From NCBI RefSeq assembly GCF_012911875.1, contig NZ_JAAXKZ010000007.1, forward strand, positions 1-64,000: a stretch of DNA of 64,000 nucleotides. Reading direction: 5' to 3'. Source of the DNA: Pseudonocardia bannensis (GTDB lineage Bacteria; Actinomycetota; Actinomycetes; Mycobacteriales; Pseudonocardiaceae). This document shows, in pieces, positions 35,642-44,444 of this stretch. Within the stretch, counting starts at the first letter, position 1. Every line of letters begins with the position of its first letter. The notes under the pieces are model-generated. The model did no database searches. It had not been told where the DNA came from and worked only from the letters and a program-made list of their open reading frames with translations. Position numbers and translations under genes: made by a program.

Positions 35642-38449
35642 CTACTTGGCAGGGGCCTTCCTGCGGGCCGGGGCCTTTCGCGCGGTCGTCTTCTTCGGCG
35701 CCGTTCCCCGCGCCCGCCGGTCCGCCAGCAGCTCGGAGGCGCGCTCGTCGGTGATCTCCTCGACGCTGTCGCCCTTGCGCAGCGACGCGTTGGTCTCACC
35801 GTCGGTGACGTACGGCCCGAACCGCCCGTCCTTGATCACCATCGGTTTGCCCGTCGCGGAGTCCTTGCCCAGCTCGCGCAGCGGCGGGGTGGCCGCGGCC
35901 GTGCGACGTCCCCGCTGCTTCGGCTGCTTGTAGATCTCGACGGCCTCGTCGAGCGTGACCGTGAACAGCTGATCCTCGCTGGTCAGCGACCGTGAGTCGG
36001 TGCCCTTCTTCAGGTACGGGCCGTAGCGGCCGTTCTGCGCGGTGATCTCCTCACCGCTCTCCGGGTCGATGCCCACCAGACGCGGCAACGACAGCAGCCG
36101 CAGCGCCTCCTCCAGGGTCACCGTCTCCACGGTCATGGTCTTGAACAGCGACCCCGTGCGCGGCTTGGGCTTGGCGGCGGCCTTCTTCTTGGTCCCGTTG
36201 CTCGACTCGGCCTCGGCGGGCTCGGGGAGGATCTCGGTCACGTAGGGCCCGTAGCGGCCCTCCTTGGCGACGATCTCGTTCCCGGTCACCGGGTCGGTGC
36301 CCAGCACACGGCCCTCGGCGGGCACTGCGAACAGCTGCTCGGCGATCTCCGCGGTCAGCTCGTCCGGCGGCAGGTCATCGGGCAGGTTGGCCCGCTGCGA
36401 CGTCCCGTCGACGACGCGCTCCAGGTACGGCCCGTAACGGCCGACCCGGACCACGACGTCGCCGAACATCGGGATCGAGTTGATCTCGCGGGCGTCGATC
36501 TCCTCGAGGTTCACCCCGACCAGCTTCTTCAGCCCGCCGGCCCGGGCCACCGAGCCCTCGGTGCCCTGGGCGGCGCCGAAGTAGAAGCCCGACAGCCAGT
36601 CCGTGCGGGCCTGCGTCCCGGACGCGATGGCGTCGAGCTCGTCCTCCATGGCGGCGGTGAAGTCGTAGTCGACCAGCCGGCCGAAGTGGTGCTCGAGCAG
36701 CCCGACCACGGAGAACGCGACCCACGACGGGACCAGGGCGCTGCCCTTCTTCCAGACGTAGCCGCGGTCCTGGATGGTCTTGATGATCGACGCGTAGGTC
36801 GACGGCCGTCCGATACCCAGCTCCTCGAGGGCCTTGACCAGGCTCGGCTCGGTGTAGCGGGCGGGCGGGTTGGTGGAGTGCCCGTCGGGGTTCAGCTCGG
36901 TCGCGGTGACGGCCTGGCCCTGGGTCAGCTCCGGCAGCCGCGACTCGGCGTCGTCGGCCAGGCCGCCGGTCTGGTCGTCGACCGTCTCGACGTAGGCCTT
37001 GAGGAAGCCGGGGAAGGTGATGGTGCGGCCCGACGCGGCGAACGTGGTCTCCTCGCCGGTGGCCGCGGTGCCGGTGACCCGCACGCTCATCGTGGTACCG
37101 CGCGCGTCGGCCATCTGCGAGGCCACCGTGCGCTGCCAGATGAGCTCGTAGAGCCGGAAGTCGTCGCCCTCGACCTCGCGGGCGATCTCACCCGGGGTCC
37201 GGAACGTCTCGCCTGCAGGCCGGATGGCCTCGTGGGCCTCCTGCGCGTTCTTCACCTTGCGGGTGTACTGCCGCGGCGAAGGCGAGACGTAGGCGTCGCC
37301 ATAGAGCTCGCGGGCCTGGGAGCGGGCCGCCTGGATCGCCGACTCCGACAGCGTCGTCGAGTCGGTCCGCATGTAGGTGATGTAGCCGTTCTCGTACAGC
37401 CGCTGCGCGCTGCGCATCGTCCGCTCGGCGGAGAACCGCAGCTTGCGCCCGGCCTCCTGCTGCAGCGTCGAGGTCATGAACGGCGCGTACGGCTTGCGGG
37501 TGTACGGCTTCGACTCGACGCTCGACACGGTCAGGTCGCGGCCGTCGAGCGCCTCCGCCAGCCGGCGGGCGCTCGCCTCGTCCAGCACGCGGACGGAGCC
37601 GTCGGTGGTCTTCAGCTGCCCGTCGGGTCCGAAGTCGCGGCCGGTGGCCACCTTCGTGCCGTCGACGGACACGAGCCGGGCGCCGAACCGGCGGGGGCTC
37701 GCGTCGGCACCCGCATCGAGCGTGGCCGCGATGTCCCAGTACTCCGCCGAGACGAACGCCATCCGCTCGCGCTCGCGCTGCACGATGAGCCGCGTCGCCA
37801 CCGACTGCACGCGGCCCGCCGAGAGCTTCGGCATGACCTTCTTCCACAGCACGGGGGAGACCTCGTAGCCGTAGAGCCGGTCGAGGATGCGCCGCGTCTC
37901 CTGCGCGTCGACGAGATCCTGGTCGAGCTCGCGGGTGTTCTCCGCGGCGGCCCGGATCGCGGGCTCGGTGATCTCGTGGAAGACCATCCGGCGCACCGGG
38001 ATCTTGGGCTTGAGCGTGTCGAGCAGGTGCCAGGCGATCGCCTCGCCCTCGCGGTCGGGGTCCGTCGCGAGCAGCAGCTCGTCGACACCCTTCAGCGCGT
38101 CCTTGAGCTCGGTGACCTTGCCCTTCTTCTCCGGCGTCACGATGTAGAGCGGCGCGAAGGAGTTGTCGACGTCGACACCGAGCCGGGCCCAGGACTCACC
38201 CTTGTACTTCGCCGGCACGTCGGCCGCACCGCGGGGCAGGTCGCGGATGTGCCCGACCGAGGACTCGACCACGTAGTCCCTGCCCAGGTAAGGCGCGATC
38301 TTCTTCGCCTTGGTCGGCGACTCGACGATCACGAGCCGACGTGTCGGGCGCCCGGCCTCGGTCGAGGCGGGCGTGCCGTTGCGGCGGCTCCCGCCCGCAC
38401 TGCTGCGGGTGGCCGCTGCCGCCTTCGAGCTCGTCGTTCCGGTTGCCAC
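35642..38449 (-). CDS. topA: DNA topoisomerase I
   Basis: 935-aa type IA topoisomerase that relaxes negative supercoils. The Toprim domain begins RRLVIVESPTKAKKI near 36; active-site Tyr lies in GYITYMRTDSTTLSE near 350; the later body has GIGRPSTYASIIKTIQDRGYV near 520. The C-terminus carries four Topo_C-type repeats with GRYGPY/GRFGPY motifs and a Lys/Ala/Arg-rich tail, as in mycobacterial TopA. GTG 38449 after GTAGGA is chosen over the longer upstream frame. In the order of Rv3646c. Confidence 0.97.
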   Translation of the reverse strand: MATGTTSSKAAAATRSSAGGSRRNGTPASTEAGRPTRRLVIVESPTKAKKIAPYLGRDYVVESSVGHIRDLPRGAADVPAKYKGESWARLGVDVDNSFAPLYIVTPEKKGKVTELKDALKGVDELLLATDPDREGEAIAWHLLDTLKPKIPVRRMVFHEITEPAIRAAAENTRELDQDLVDAQETRRILDRLYGYEVSPVLWKKVMPKLSAGRVQSVATRLIVQRERERMAFVSAEYWDIAATLDAGADASPRRFGARLVSVDGTKVATGRDFGPDGQLKTTDGSVRVLDEASARRLAEALDGRDLTVSSVESKPYTRKPYAPFMTSTLQQEAGRKLRFSAERTMRSAQRLYENGYITYMRTDSTTLSESAIQAARSQARELYGDAYVSPSPRQYTRKVKNAQEAHEAIRPAGETFRTPGEIAREVEGDDFRLYELIWQRTVASQMADARGTTMSVRVTGTAATGEETTFAASGRTITFPGFLKAYVETVDDQTGGLADDAESRLPELTQGQAVTATELNPDGHSTNPPARYTEPSLVKALEELGIGRPSTYASIIKTIQDRGYVWKKGSALVPSWVAFSVVGLLEHHFGRLVDYDFTAAMEDELDAIASGTQARTDWLSGFYFGAAQGTEGSVARAGGLKKLVGVNLEEIDAREINSIPMFGDVVVRVGRYGPYLERVVDGTSQRANLPDDLPPDELTAEIAEQLFAVPAEGRVLGTDPVTGNEIVAKEGRYGPYVTEILPEPAEAESSNGTKKKAAAKPKPRTGSLFKTMTVETVTLEEALRLLSLPRLVGIDPESGEEITAQNGRYGPYLKKGTDSRSLTSEDQLFTVTLDEAVEIYKQPKQRGRRTAAATPPLRELGKDSATGKPMVIKDGRFGPYVTDGETNASLRKGDSVEEITDERASELLADRRARGTAPKKTTARKAPARRKAPAK

Positions 38450-38680
38450 CTTGGTCCTACTCCATCGTCGCCGGGAGCGTCGCCCATCGGCACGCCCTGG
38501 CCGGGAGACCGCGCGTTCATCGCGCCGGACCCGGCCTGTCGAGTCACCCCTTACCCGTCCGGAGGCGGGGCCGTCAGTATCCCTGTACGGCGGGGTCTGG
38601 AACTCACGTTCGCACACTCACCCGGTGTGTCGCATTCATCACGGCCCGAGTAGACGCGACGAGCGGAGCCTAACCAGGCG

Positions 38681-39298
38681 TCAAGCCTCGCTGCGACCCC
38701 AGTACCGCGGCCAGGCGGCGGCGGGTACCCCGATCGGCGGCGGACCCACCAGCTCGACGAGCCGCTGCATACGCCGGGTTCCACTGATACGCAACGCCGG
38801 CCCGCTCGGTCCGCATTCCCCGTCCACCGGCTCGACCCGGGCAGGCGGGAGCCCGGCCCGGGTGGCCGCGGCGATCAGCGGCTGGTGCGTCTCGGGGGCG
38901 TGCGGGTCCAGGAACAGCAGGAAACCGCCCCGATGGTCGGGCCGGCCCGCGGCCAGGGCCCACAGCCGCAGGAGCGGCCCGTCGAGCTGGAAGCGGTCGG
39001 GCACCGCCTTCACGGCGCCGCGCGTCCACTGCCGGGCGAGCGCGACCAGGTCGCAGCGGAATGCCGTCCGCAGCGCCGCGGCGCCGCTCTCGGTGGTCGC
39101 CGGCTCCAGGCGGATACCCGTCGTGGCCGCGACGGCGCGCACGGCGGGCGCCCGGTCCGGATCGGGAAGGACCGTCGTGAGCCGAGCGGTGTCCCCGGTC
39201 CCGAAGCGCACGATCTGACCGGGGCCGCAGAGCAGGCCGGCCAGGTCGCTCACCCGCACCGGGCGCGCCTCCGCGGAGAACAGCGAGAGCTGGGACAC
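38681..39298 (-). CDS. Conserved topA-linked protein (Rv3647c-like)
   Basis: 205-aa protein starting MSQLSLFSAEARPVRVSDL, with TRGAVKAVPDRFQLDG in the middle, LDPHAPETHQPLIAAATRAGL and RISGTRRMQRLVELVG near the end. Its position upstream of topA and its terminal motifs match the actinobacterial family of Rv3647c. Function unknown; location beside topA is conserved. A TAnnnT (39306-39311) seven bases before GTG 39298 suggests a leaderless message. Confidence 0.82.
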   Translation of the reverse strand: MSQLSLFSAEARPVRVSDLAGLLCGPGQIVRFGTGDTARLTTVLPDPDRAPAVRAVAATTGIRLEPATTESGAAALRTAFRCDLVALARQWTRGAVKAVPDRFQLDGPLLRLWALAAGRPDHRGGFLLFLDPHAPETHQPLIAAATRAGLPPARVEPVDGECGPSGPALRISGTRRMQRLVELVGPPPIGVPAAAWPRYWGRSEA

Positions 39299-39305
39299 GC
39301 TCCGT

Positions 39306-39311
39306 ACGGTA
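39306..39311 (-). promoter_or_regulatory. -10 element for Rv3647c-like gene
   Basis: TACCGT on the minus strand, seven bases before GTG 39298. Confidence 0.35.
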
Positions 39312-39386
39312 GAACAGTTGTTCGATCATGGTGCGGGGACGCGCCGGGCGAACCCGACCGGGAGACGCTCCCGTGCGCCGGACGGA

Positions 39387-39983
39387 TCAGCCGCCGGTTC
39401 CGAGGGCGCCCAGTTGCTGGCAGTTCGCCGACCGCTCGGCCGCCTTGTCCAGCCGGGGGAGCGCCCCGAGATCGCCCAGTGCATCCGGCGCCGTGATCTC
39501 GTTCAGGGTGGCCTCCGCCTCGGACAGGGCGGCCTGGAATCCGTTCGGGTCGTTCGGATCGGCCGCATCGACCTTGCCCTTGGCGGTGCTGATGTCGAGC
39601 TCCAACTGGCGCAGCACGCCGTCGATCCGGGTCACCGCCTCGTCGCCGCCGGTGACCGGGGAACGGCCGACTCCGCCGAGCTCGCTGAGGCTCTGCTGGA
39701 TGCCGGTGACGATGCTCCCCAGATACTCGCTGAGCACCTGCTTGATGGCCGGGAGGTCCGACGAGGAGGTGAAGTCGGGCTCGTTCAAGGCCGGCCGGGT
39801 GAACGTGAGCAGCGAGCCGCACACGCGGTCGGCCCACGCCACCGGGTCGCTACCGGGGCCCTCGGTGGGCACGGGCCCCGGGTCGGCGGCCGGTGAGCCG
39901 GCGACGACGCTGGTGCAACCGGCGCCGAGCAGCAGTGTGCTCAGCACGGCCGCGACGACGGCGAGGCGGGTCGTGCGGGACAT
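39387..39983 (-). CDS. Paralogous lipoprotein, copy 3 of a tandem triplet
   Basis: 198-aa lipoprotein with signal peptide and Cys23 after LLLGAG. Mature part all-helical: WADRVCGSLLTFTRP near 50, SEYLGSIVTGIQQSLSELGGVG, DEAVTRIDGVLRQLELDI and C-terminal ANCQQLGALGTGG. The order Cys (VCG) ... VGxxPVxGGD ... Cys (NC) is shared with the next two genes, so the two mature cysteines probably form a disulfide. Function unknown; extracytoplasmic. ATG 39983. Confidence 0.8.
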   Translation of the reverse strand: MSRTTRLAVVAAVLSTLLLGAGCTSVVAGSPAADPGPVPTEGPGSDPVAWADRVCGSLLTFTRPALNEPDFTSSSDLPAIKQVLSEYLGSIVTGIQQSLSELGGVGRSPVTGGDEAVTRIDGVLRQLELDISTAKGKVDAADPNDPNGFQAALSEAEATLNEITAPDALGDLGALPRLDKAAERSANCQQLGALGTGG

Positions 39984-40144
39984 GTGCCGGCTCCCGGTTC
40001 GGGGGAAGGGACCTGATCGCCCGACAGTCTGCCTGCGCCGCATCCCGGTTGCAGCAACCGGCCCGTCGGGACGCGCCGCTCGCGCACCGCGCGGACACCG
40101 GCCGGCCCGGAGCCCGCGTGGCGGGCCGCCGGGGTCGCGGCCGC

Positions 40145-40690
40145 TCAGCCGCCGGTCGCGCTGCGTACCTTCTGGCAGTTCGGCGCCTGTTCGGCGGCAC
40201 TGTTCAGCTCGGGGTTGGCCTCCAGCCCGGTCGCGGGGCTGGGGAGGTTCTCGAGCTCCTGCAACGGGGCGAAGGCGGCAGACAGGGCCTGCGGATCGGC
40301 GGAGTCGGCCGCGTCGATCTGGGTGCGGGCGGACTCGAACGAGGACTTGAACCGGGTCAGGGTCTCGGTGAGGTCGGCGACGACCGCGTCACCGCCCGCC
40401 ACGGGCGACGGCCCGACCCGGCCCAGCGCGTCGATCGAGCCCTGCACGGCCGCGCCGGTGCTGCCGAGGTACGTGGAGAAGGACCGCAGCGCCCCGGCCG
40501 GGTCGGCGGCGTCGAGACTCGGCTGGGTGGAGGCGGCCTCGGTGAACTGCAGGACCGCCCCGCACACGTCGTCGGTCCACTGCACGGCGTCGCCCTGTGC
40601 CGCGGAGCCGACGCCCGAGGAACAGCCCGCGGCGACGAACAGTGCCCCGAGCAGCGTGGCGAGGCGAGCAGGACGGGTGGCGCAGGGCAT
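40145..40690 (-). CDS. Paralogous lipoprotein, copy 2 of a tandem triplet
   Basis: 181-aa lipoprotein. Signal peptide with Cys near 22 (LFVAAGCSS), then WTDDVCGAVLQFTEAA, STYLGSTGAAVQGSIDALGRVGPSPVAGGD and C-terminal NCQKVRSATGG, the same plan as its two neighbours. Length and helix pattern agree, sequence identity looks moderate, so the duplications are not recent. ATG 40690 is the only start giving a normal n-region. Unknown function. Confidence 0.8.
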   Translation of the reverse strand: MPCATRPARLATLLGALFVAAGCSSGVGSAAQGDAVQWTDDVCGAVLQFTEAASTQPSLDAADPAGALRSFSTYLGSTGAAVQGSIDALGRVGPSPVAGGDAVVADLTETLTRFKSSFESARTQIDAADSADPQALSAAFAPLQELENLPSPATGLEANPELNSAAEQAPNCQKVRSATGG

Positions 40691-40777
40691 GGGCCGGCTC
40701 CAGTTCGGGGTGGGGTGCCTCAGTCTGCCGGGTCCGAACCCGGCACCGGCGCGCGTTCGCCTGATCGTGATCATCGA

Positions 40778-41317
40778 TCAGCCGCCGGCTCCGTCCTGCC
40801 GTAGATCCCGGCACCTCGGCGCGGCGCTCAGCGCCTCCCGGAGATCGGGATTGGCCTCCAGGGTCGCGGCCGGGTCGGGCAGGCTCGTGAGGTTCTGCAG
40901 GGGCGCGACAGCGGACCGCAGCGCGGCCTCGGCGTCGGGACCGCCGACGTCGACGACGTCGATCTGGGACTTCGCGGTCGCGAAGGTCGTCCGGACGACG
41001 GTCATCCGCTGCTTCAGCGTGGTGACGACGGTGTCGCCGCCCTCGACCGGCGGATCGCCGACGGCGTCGAGGTCGGCGATGGCACCCTGCGCGGCGGTGA
41101 CGGCGTTGCCCGTGAAGTCGGCGAGTTCCTGCACCTTGGCGGGGGTGTCGGTGGCCGTCACCTTCGCGGCGGCGCTGGAGACCGTGTCCCGGAAGGCGAC
41201 CATCGCACCGCACACCTGGTCCGACCACGTGACGGCTTCGGCGTCACCGCCGCACCCGGCGACGAGGAGAACCGTCAGGCTCGCGCCGATCGCACCGACG
41301 GACCTGGGAAGCCTCAT
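40778..41317 (-). CDS. Paralogous lipoprotein, copy 1 of a tandem triplet
   Basis: 179-aa lipoprotein. Lipobox VAGC after TVLL, then TWSDQVCGAMVAFRDTV, LADFTGNAVTAAQGAIADLDAVGDPPVEGGD and C-terminal RCRDLRQDGAGG. GGAAGGGG just before ATG 41317 makes it the likely operon leader. It sits downstream of hppA, from which a perfect hairpin separates it. Function unknown; the conserved helical hairpin with terminal disulfide suggests a binding or scaffold role in the envelope. Confidence 0.8.
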   Translation of the reverse strand: MRLPRSVGAIGASLTVLLVAGCGGDAEAVTWSDQVCGAMVAFRDTVSSAAAKVTATDTPAKVQELADFTGNAVTAAQGAIADLDAVGDPPVEGGDTVVTTLKQRMTVVRTTFATAKSQIDVVDVGGPDAEAALRSAVAPLQNLTSLPDPAATLEANPDLREALSAAPRCRDLRQDGAGG

Positions 41318-41408
41318 CTGTCCCCTTCCGGCGAGCAGCGACGGCGGAGGGCGCGGCACTCGGCCGGCGCCTCGGGCCCATGGACCCTACTGAAGTACCC
41401 GGGTACGG

Positions 41409-41445
41409 CGGAGGCCGCCCGTCCCAGGGGAACGGGCGGCCTCCG
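41409..41445 (-). terminator. Terminator hairpin of hppA
   Basis: 14-base perfect arms (41409-41422, 41432-41445) with a 9-base loop, 23 bases after the hppA stop. Confidence 0.78.
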
Positions 41446-41468
41446 AACGGACCGCGCGGATGCTCCGA

Positions 41469-43784
41469 TCAGCCGACCGGCTTCTCCGCGGGGGTGTCGG
41501 CGATGGCGGTGGAACGCCGCTTGGAGACCATGACCGCCGCCACGATGATCCCCACGGCGACCAGCGCGATGACGATCCGGACCGGGGTCGACGCCGTGTC
41601 GCCGACGGAGAAGGCCACGACAGCCGGGGCGATCAGCACGGAGACCAGGTTCATCACCTTGATCAGTGGGTTGATCGCGGGGCCGGCGGTGTCCTTGAAC
41701 GGGTCGCCGACGGTGTCGCCGATGACGGTCGCCTCGTGCGCCGGCGAGCCCTTGCCGCCGTGGTTGCCGTCCTCGACGAGCTTCTTCGCGTTGTCCCAGG
41801 CGCCACCGGAGTTGGCGAGGAAGATGGCCATCAGGGTGCCGCACGCGATGGCGCCGGCCAGGTAGCCGGCGAGCGGGCCGATGCCGAGGCCGAAGCCGAC
41901 GGCGATCGGGGCGAAGATCGCCAGCAGGCCGGGGGTGGCCAGCTCACGCAGCGAGTCGCGGGTGCAGATGTCGACGACGCGGCCGTACTCGGGGCGGACC
42001 GTGCCCTCCATGATCCCCGGGTTGTCGCGGAACTGGCGCCGCACCTCGAACACGATCGCGCCCGCGGCCCGGGTCACGGCGTTGATCGCCAGACCGGAGA
42101 ACATGAACACGACCGAAGCGCCGATGATCACGCCGACCAGGGTGTTCGGGGCGAACACCTCGGTGGCGAACGCGGTGCCCGCGTCCTGCAGCGCCACGCC
42201 GGCCTTGGCCAGCGCCTGGGTGAAGGCGTCGCGGTAGGAGCCGAACAGCGCGGTGGCGGCGAGTACCGCCGTCGCGATCGCGATGCCCTTCGTGATGGCC
42301 TTGGTGGTGTTCCCGACCGCGTCGAGCTCGGTGAGGATGTCCACGCCCTCGCCCTCGACGTCGCCGGACATCTCCGCGATGCCCTGCGCGTTGTCCGAGA
42401 CCGGCCCGAAGGTGTCCATCGCGACGATGACGCCGACGGTGGTGAGCAGGCCGGTGCCGGCCAGGGCCACCGCGAACAGCGCCACGGTGATCGAGCCGGA
42501 CAGCACGAAGGCGCCGTAGACGGCCGCGCTGATCACCAACGCGGTGTACACGGCGGACTCGAAGCCGATCGAGATCCCGGCCAGGATGACCGTGGCCGGA
42601 CCCGTCAGGGAGGATTCGCCGACGGTCTTGACCGGCTTGTCCTCGGTTCCGGTGAAGTAGCCGGTGAGCCACAGGATGAGGCCGGCCAGCACGATCCCGA
42701 TGATCACGGCGATCGAGGCGATGAGGCGCGGGTCCTGGAGCCCGCCCTCGGCGACGTCGGCGAGCACGCCGGTGTCGGTCGGGTTCAGATCGCCGAACGT
42801 GCTCGGCAGGTAGAGGTAGGCCGCGACGACGCAGAGGATCGCAGAGACCACCGCGGAGATGTAGAAGCTGCGGTTGATCGTCGTCAGGCTGCTCTCGCCC
42901 TGGCGCGTGCGGGTGATGTAGACGCCGATGACCGCGGTGATCACGCCGATGGCGGGCACGATGAGCGGGAACAGCAGGCCCTGCAGGCCGAACGCCGCGG
43001 TGCCCAGGATGAGGGCCGCGACCAGGGTGACGGCGTAGGACTCGAAGAGGTCCGCGGCCATGCCGGCGCAGTCACCGACGTTGTCGCCCACGTTGTCGGC
43101 GATGGTGGCGGCGTTGCGGGGGTCGTCCTCGGGGATGCCCTGCTCGACCTTGCCGACCAGGTCGGCGCCCACGTCGGCGGCCTTGGTGAAGATGCCGCCG
43201 CCGACCCGCATGAACATCGCGAGCAGCGCGGCACCGAAGCCGAAGCCCTCGAGCACCTTCGGGGCCTGGCCGGCGTAGACCAGCACGACCAGCGCGGCCC
43301 CGAACAGGCCGAGGCCGACGGTGAACATGCCGACGACGCCTCCGGTCCGGAACGCGATGCGGGTGGCCTTCTCACGGCCCCCCGGCTCGCGGGCCGCCGA
43401 GGCGACCCGGATGTTGGCGCGGGTGGCCAGCCACATGCCCAGGTAGCCGATCGTCGCGGAGAACACCGCGCCGATCACGAAGAAGATGGACCGCCCGATC
43501 CGTTCGCCGAGGTCGTCCGCGGGGAGCGCGAACAGCAGCACGAACACGATCACGACGAAGATGCCGAGCGTGCGGAACTGGCGGTTGAGGTACGCCGCGG
43601 CGCCTTCCTGGACCGCTCGACCGATCTCCTGCATCTTCGAGGTGCCCTGGCCTGCGGCCAGCACCTCCCGCAGCAGCATGTAGCCGATGGCCAGGGCAGC
43701 GAGCGCGACCACCGCGACCACGCCGACGACGACGCGGTCACTCGCCGTGAGCTCGAGGCCCTGCGCGAGGGTGGACACGGACAT
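41469..43784 (-). CDS. hppA: K+-independent proton-translocating pyrophosphatase
   Basis: 771-aa membrane pyrophosphatase with about 16 TM helices, pumping H+ on PPi hydrolysis. Substrate motif GGGIFTKAADVGADLVGKVE near 195-214, then DNVGDNVGDCAGMAADLFESY near 230 and the third acidic motif GDTVGDPFKDTAGP near 700. The residue after GNTT is Lys (GNTTKAITKG), the determinant of the K+-independent class. ATG 43784 follows AGGAGG; the longer upstream frame is not needed. May recycle PPi from biosynthesis and energise the membrane. Confidence 0.96.
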   Translation of the reverse strand: MSVSTLAQGLELTASDRVVVGVVAVVALAALAIGYMLLREVLAAGQGTSKMQEIGRAVQEGAAAYLNRQFRTLGIFVVIVFVLLFALPADDLGERIGRSIFFVIGAVFSATIGYLGMWLATRANIRVASAAREPGGREKATRIAFRTGGVVGMFTVGLGLFGAALVVLVYAGQAPKVLEGFGFGAALLAMFMRVGGGIFTKAADVGADLVGKVEQGIPEDDPRNAATIADNVGDNVGDCAGMAADLFESYAVTLVAALILGTAAFGLQGLLFPLIVPAIGVITAVIGVYITRTRQGESSLTTINRSFYISAVVSAILCVVAAYLYLPSTFGDLNPTDTGVLADVAEGGLQDPRLIASIAVIIGIVLAGLILWLTGYFTGTEDKPVKTVGESSLTGPATVILAGISIGFESAVYTALVISAAVYGAFVLSGSITVALFAVALAGTGLLTTVGVIVAMDTFGPVSDNAQGIAEMSGDVEGEGVDILTELDAVGNTTKAITKGIAIATAVLAATALFGSYRDAFTQALAKAGVALQDAGTAFATEVFAPNTLVGVIIGASVVFMFSGLAINAVTRAAGAIVFEVRRQFRDNPGIMEGTVRPEYGRVVDICTRDSLRELATPGLLAIFAPIAVGFGLGIGPLAGYLAGAIACGTLMAIFLANSGGAWDNAKKLVEDGNHGGKGSPAHEATVIGDTVGDPFKDTAGPAINPLIKVMNLVSVLIAPAVVAFSVGDTASTPVRIVIALVAVGIIVAAVMVSKRRSTAIADTPAEKPVG

Positions 43785-44444
43785 CCGTCCTCCTGGTTCA
43801 GTGGGACTTCTCTCACCAGGAAGTGACGGCACCCCTGGCGTCAACCCGCCTGTCACCGCTGGTAGGCGAGATGCGGGCGGATGCAGTCTAGAAGCGAGAT
43901 GTGATTTTCATAGCACCGGCCGGGGCCGCCGGGGGACAGATAACGATATCGTCACGAATCCTGCACGGAGGTCAAGCTGTTGAACTCGGGCAATGTCTGA
44001 TTCGTGACTGGTCCGTGATGACAGGCGTCGCATCGAGGTGCCGGTACGTGGCGATCATCACGTGTGTCGTGGCCGCACTGCGGGCGGGCCTGATGATCAC
44101 CACGAACAGTGACTGAACGGGCTGCTCGTCGACGCCATCGGTCCCGAACCGGCAGCGGCTAGCCGCGCGCTCGCAGCTGTCCGGTGGCCTACCCGCCGTG
44201 CGGGCGGTCCCGAGCCGGCAGCCGAGCCGTCCCGAGCCGGCGTCGGGCGCGAGGACCACCACGAGCCTGCCGACTCTCTTGCATGACGGCACCGGCTTCA
44301 GCCGGGCCCGGGCCCGAGGCGGTCGGCCCGGGCCTGTGCCGCGGTGGCCCCGGCGGCGGTTGCGGCCTCGTCGTCGAGCACCATCGCGACGGAGGTGGCG
44401 CGGCGCTGGGCTGACCGTCGGCGCGGTGTGTCAGTCTCGATGGT
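43785..44444. other. 660-base gap between hppA and helicase
   Basis: No supported gene. It holds the hppA 5' region, a 10-bp palindrome ACGATATCGT at 43943-43952 inside GATAACGATATCGTCACG, and GC-rich low-complexity sequence up to the helicase start. In mycobacteria a cold-shock gene (cspA) lies at this position; none is visible here. Confidence 0.5.

Noticed and set aside
36686-38653. 655-codon ORF opposite topA
   Set aside because: Entirely antisense to topA, with no recognisable domain; GC-skew artefact.
41460-43826. 788-codon ORF opposite hppA, rich in Asp, Gly, Arg and His
   Set aside because: Composition is that of a reversed membrane-protein gene; hppA motifs on the other strand are decisive.
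43887-44116. Short plus-strand ORF ending AIITCVVAALRAGLMITTNSD
   Set aside because: Hydrophobic C-terminus is suggestive, but there is no ribosome binding site, no -10 at a fitting distance and no recognised family.
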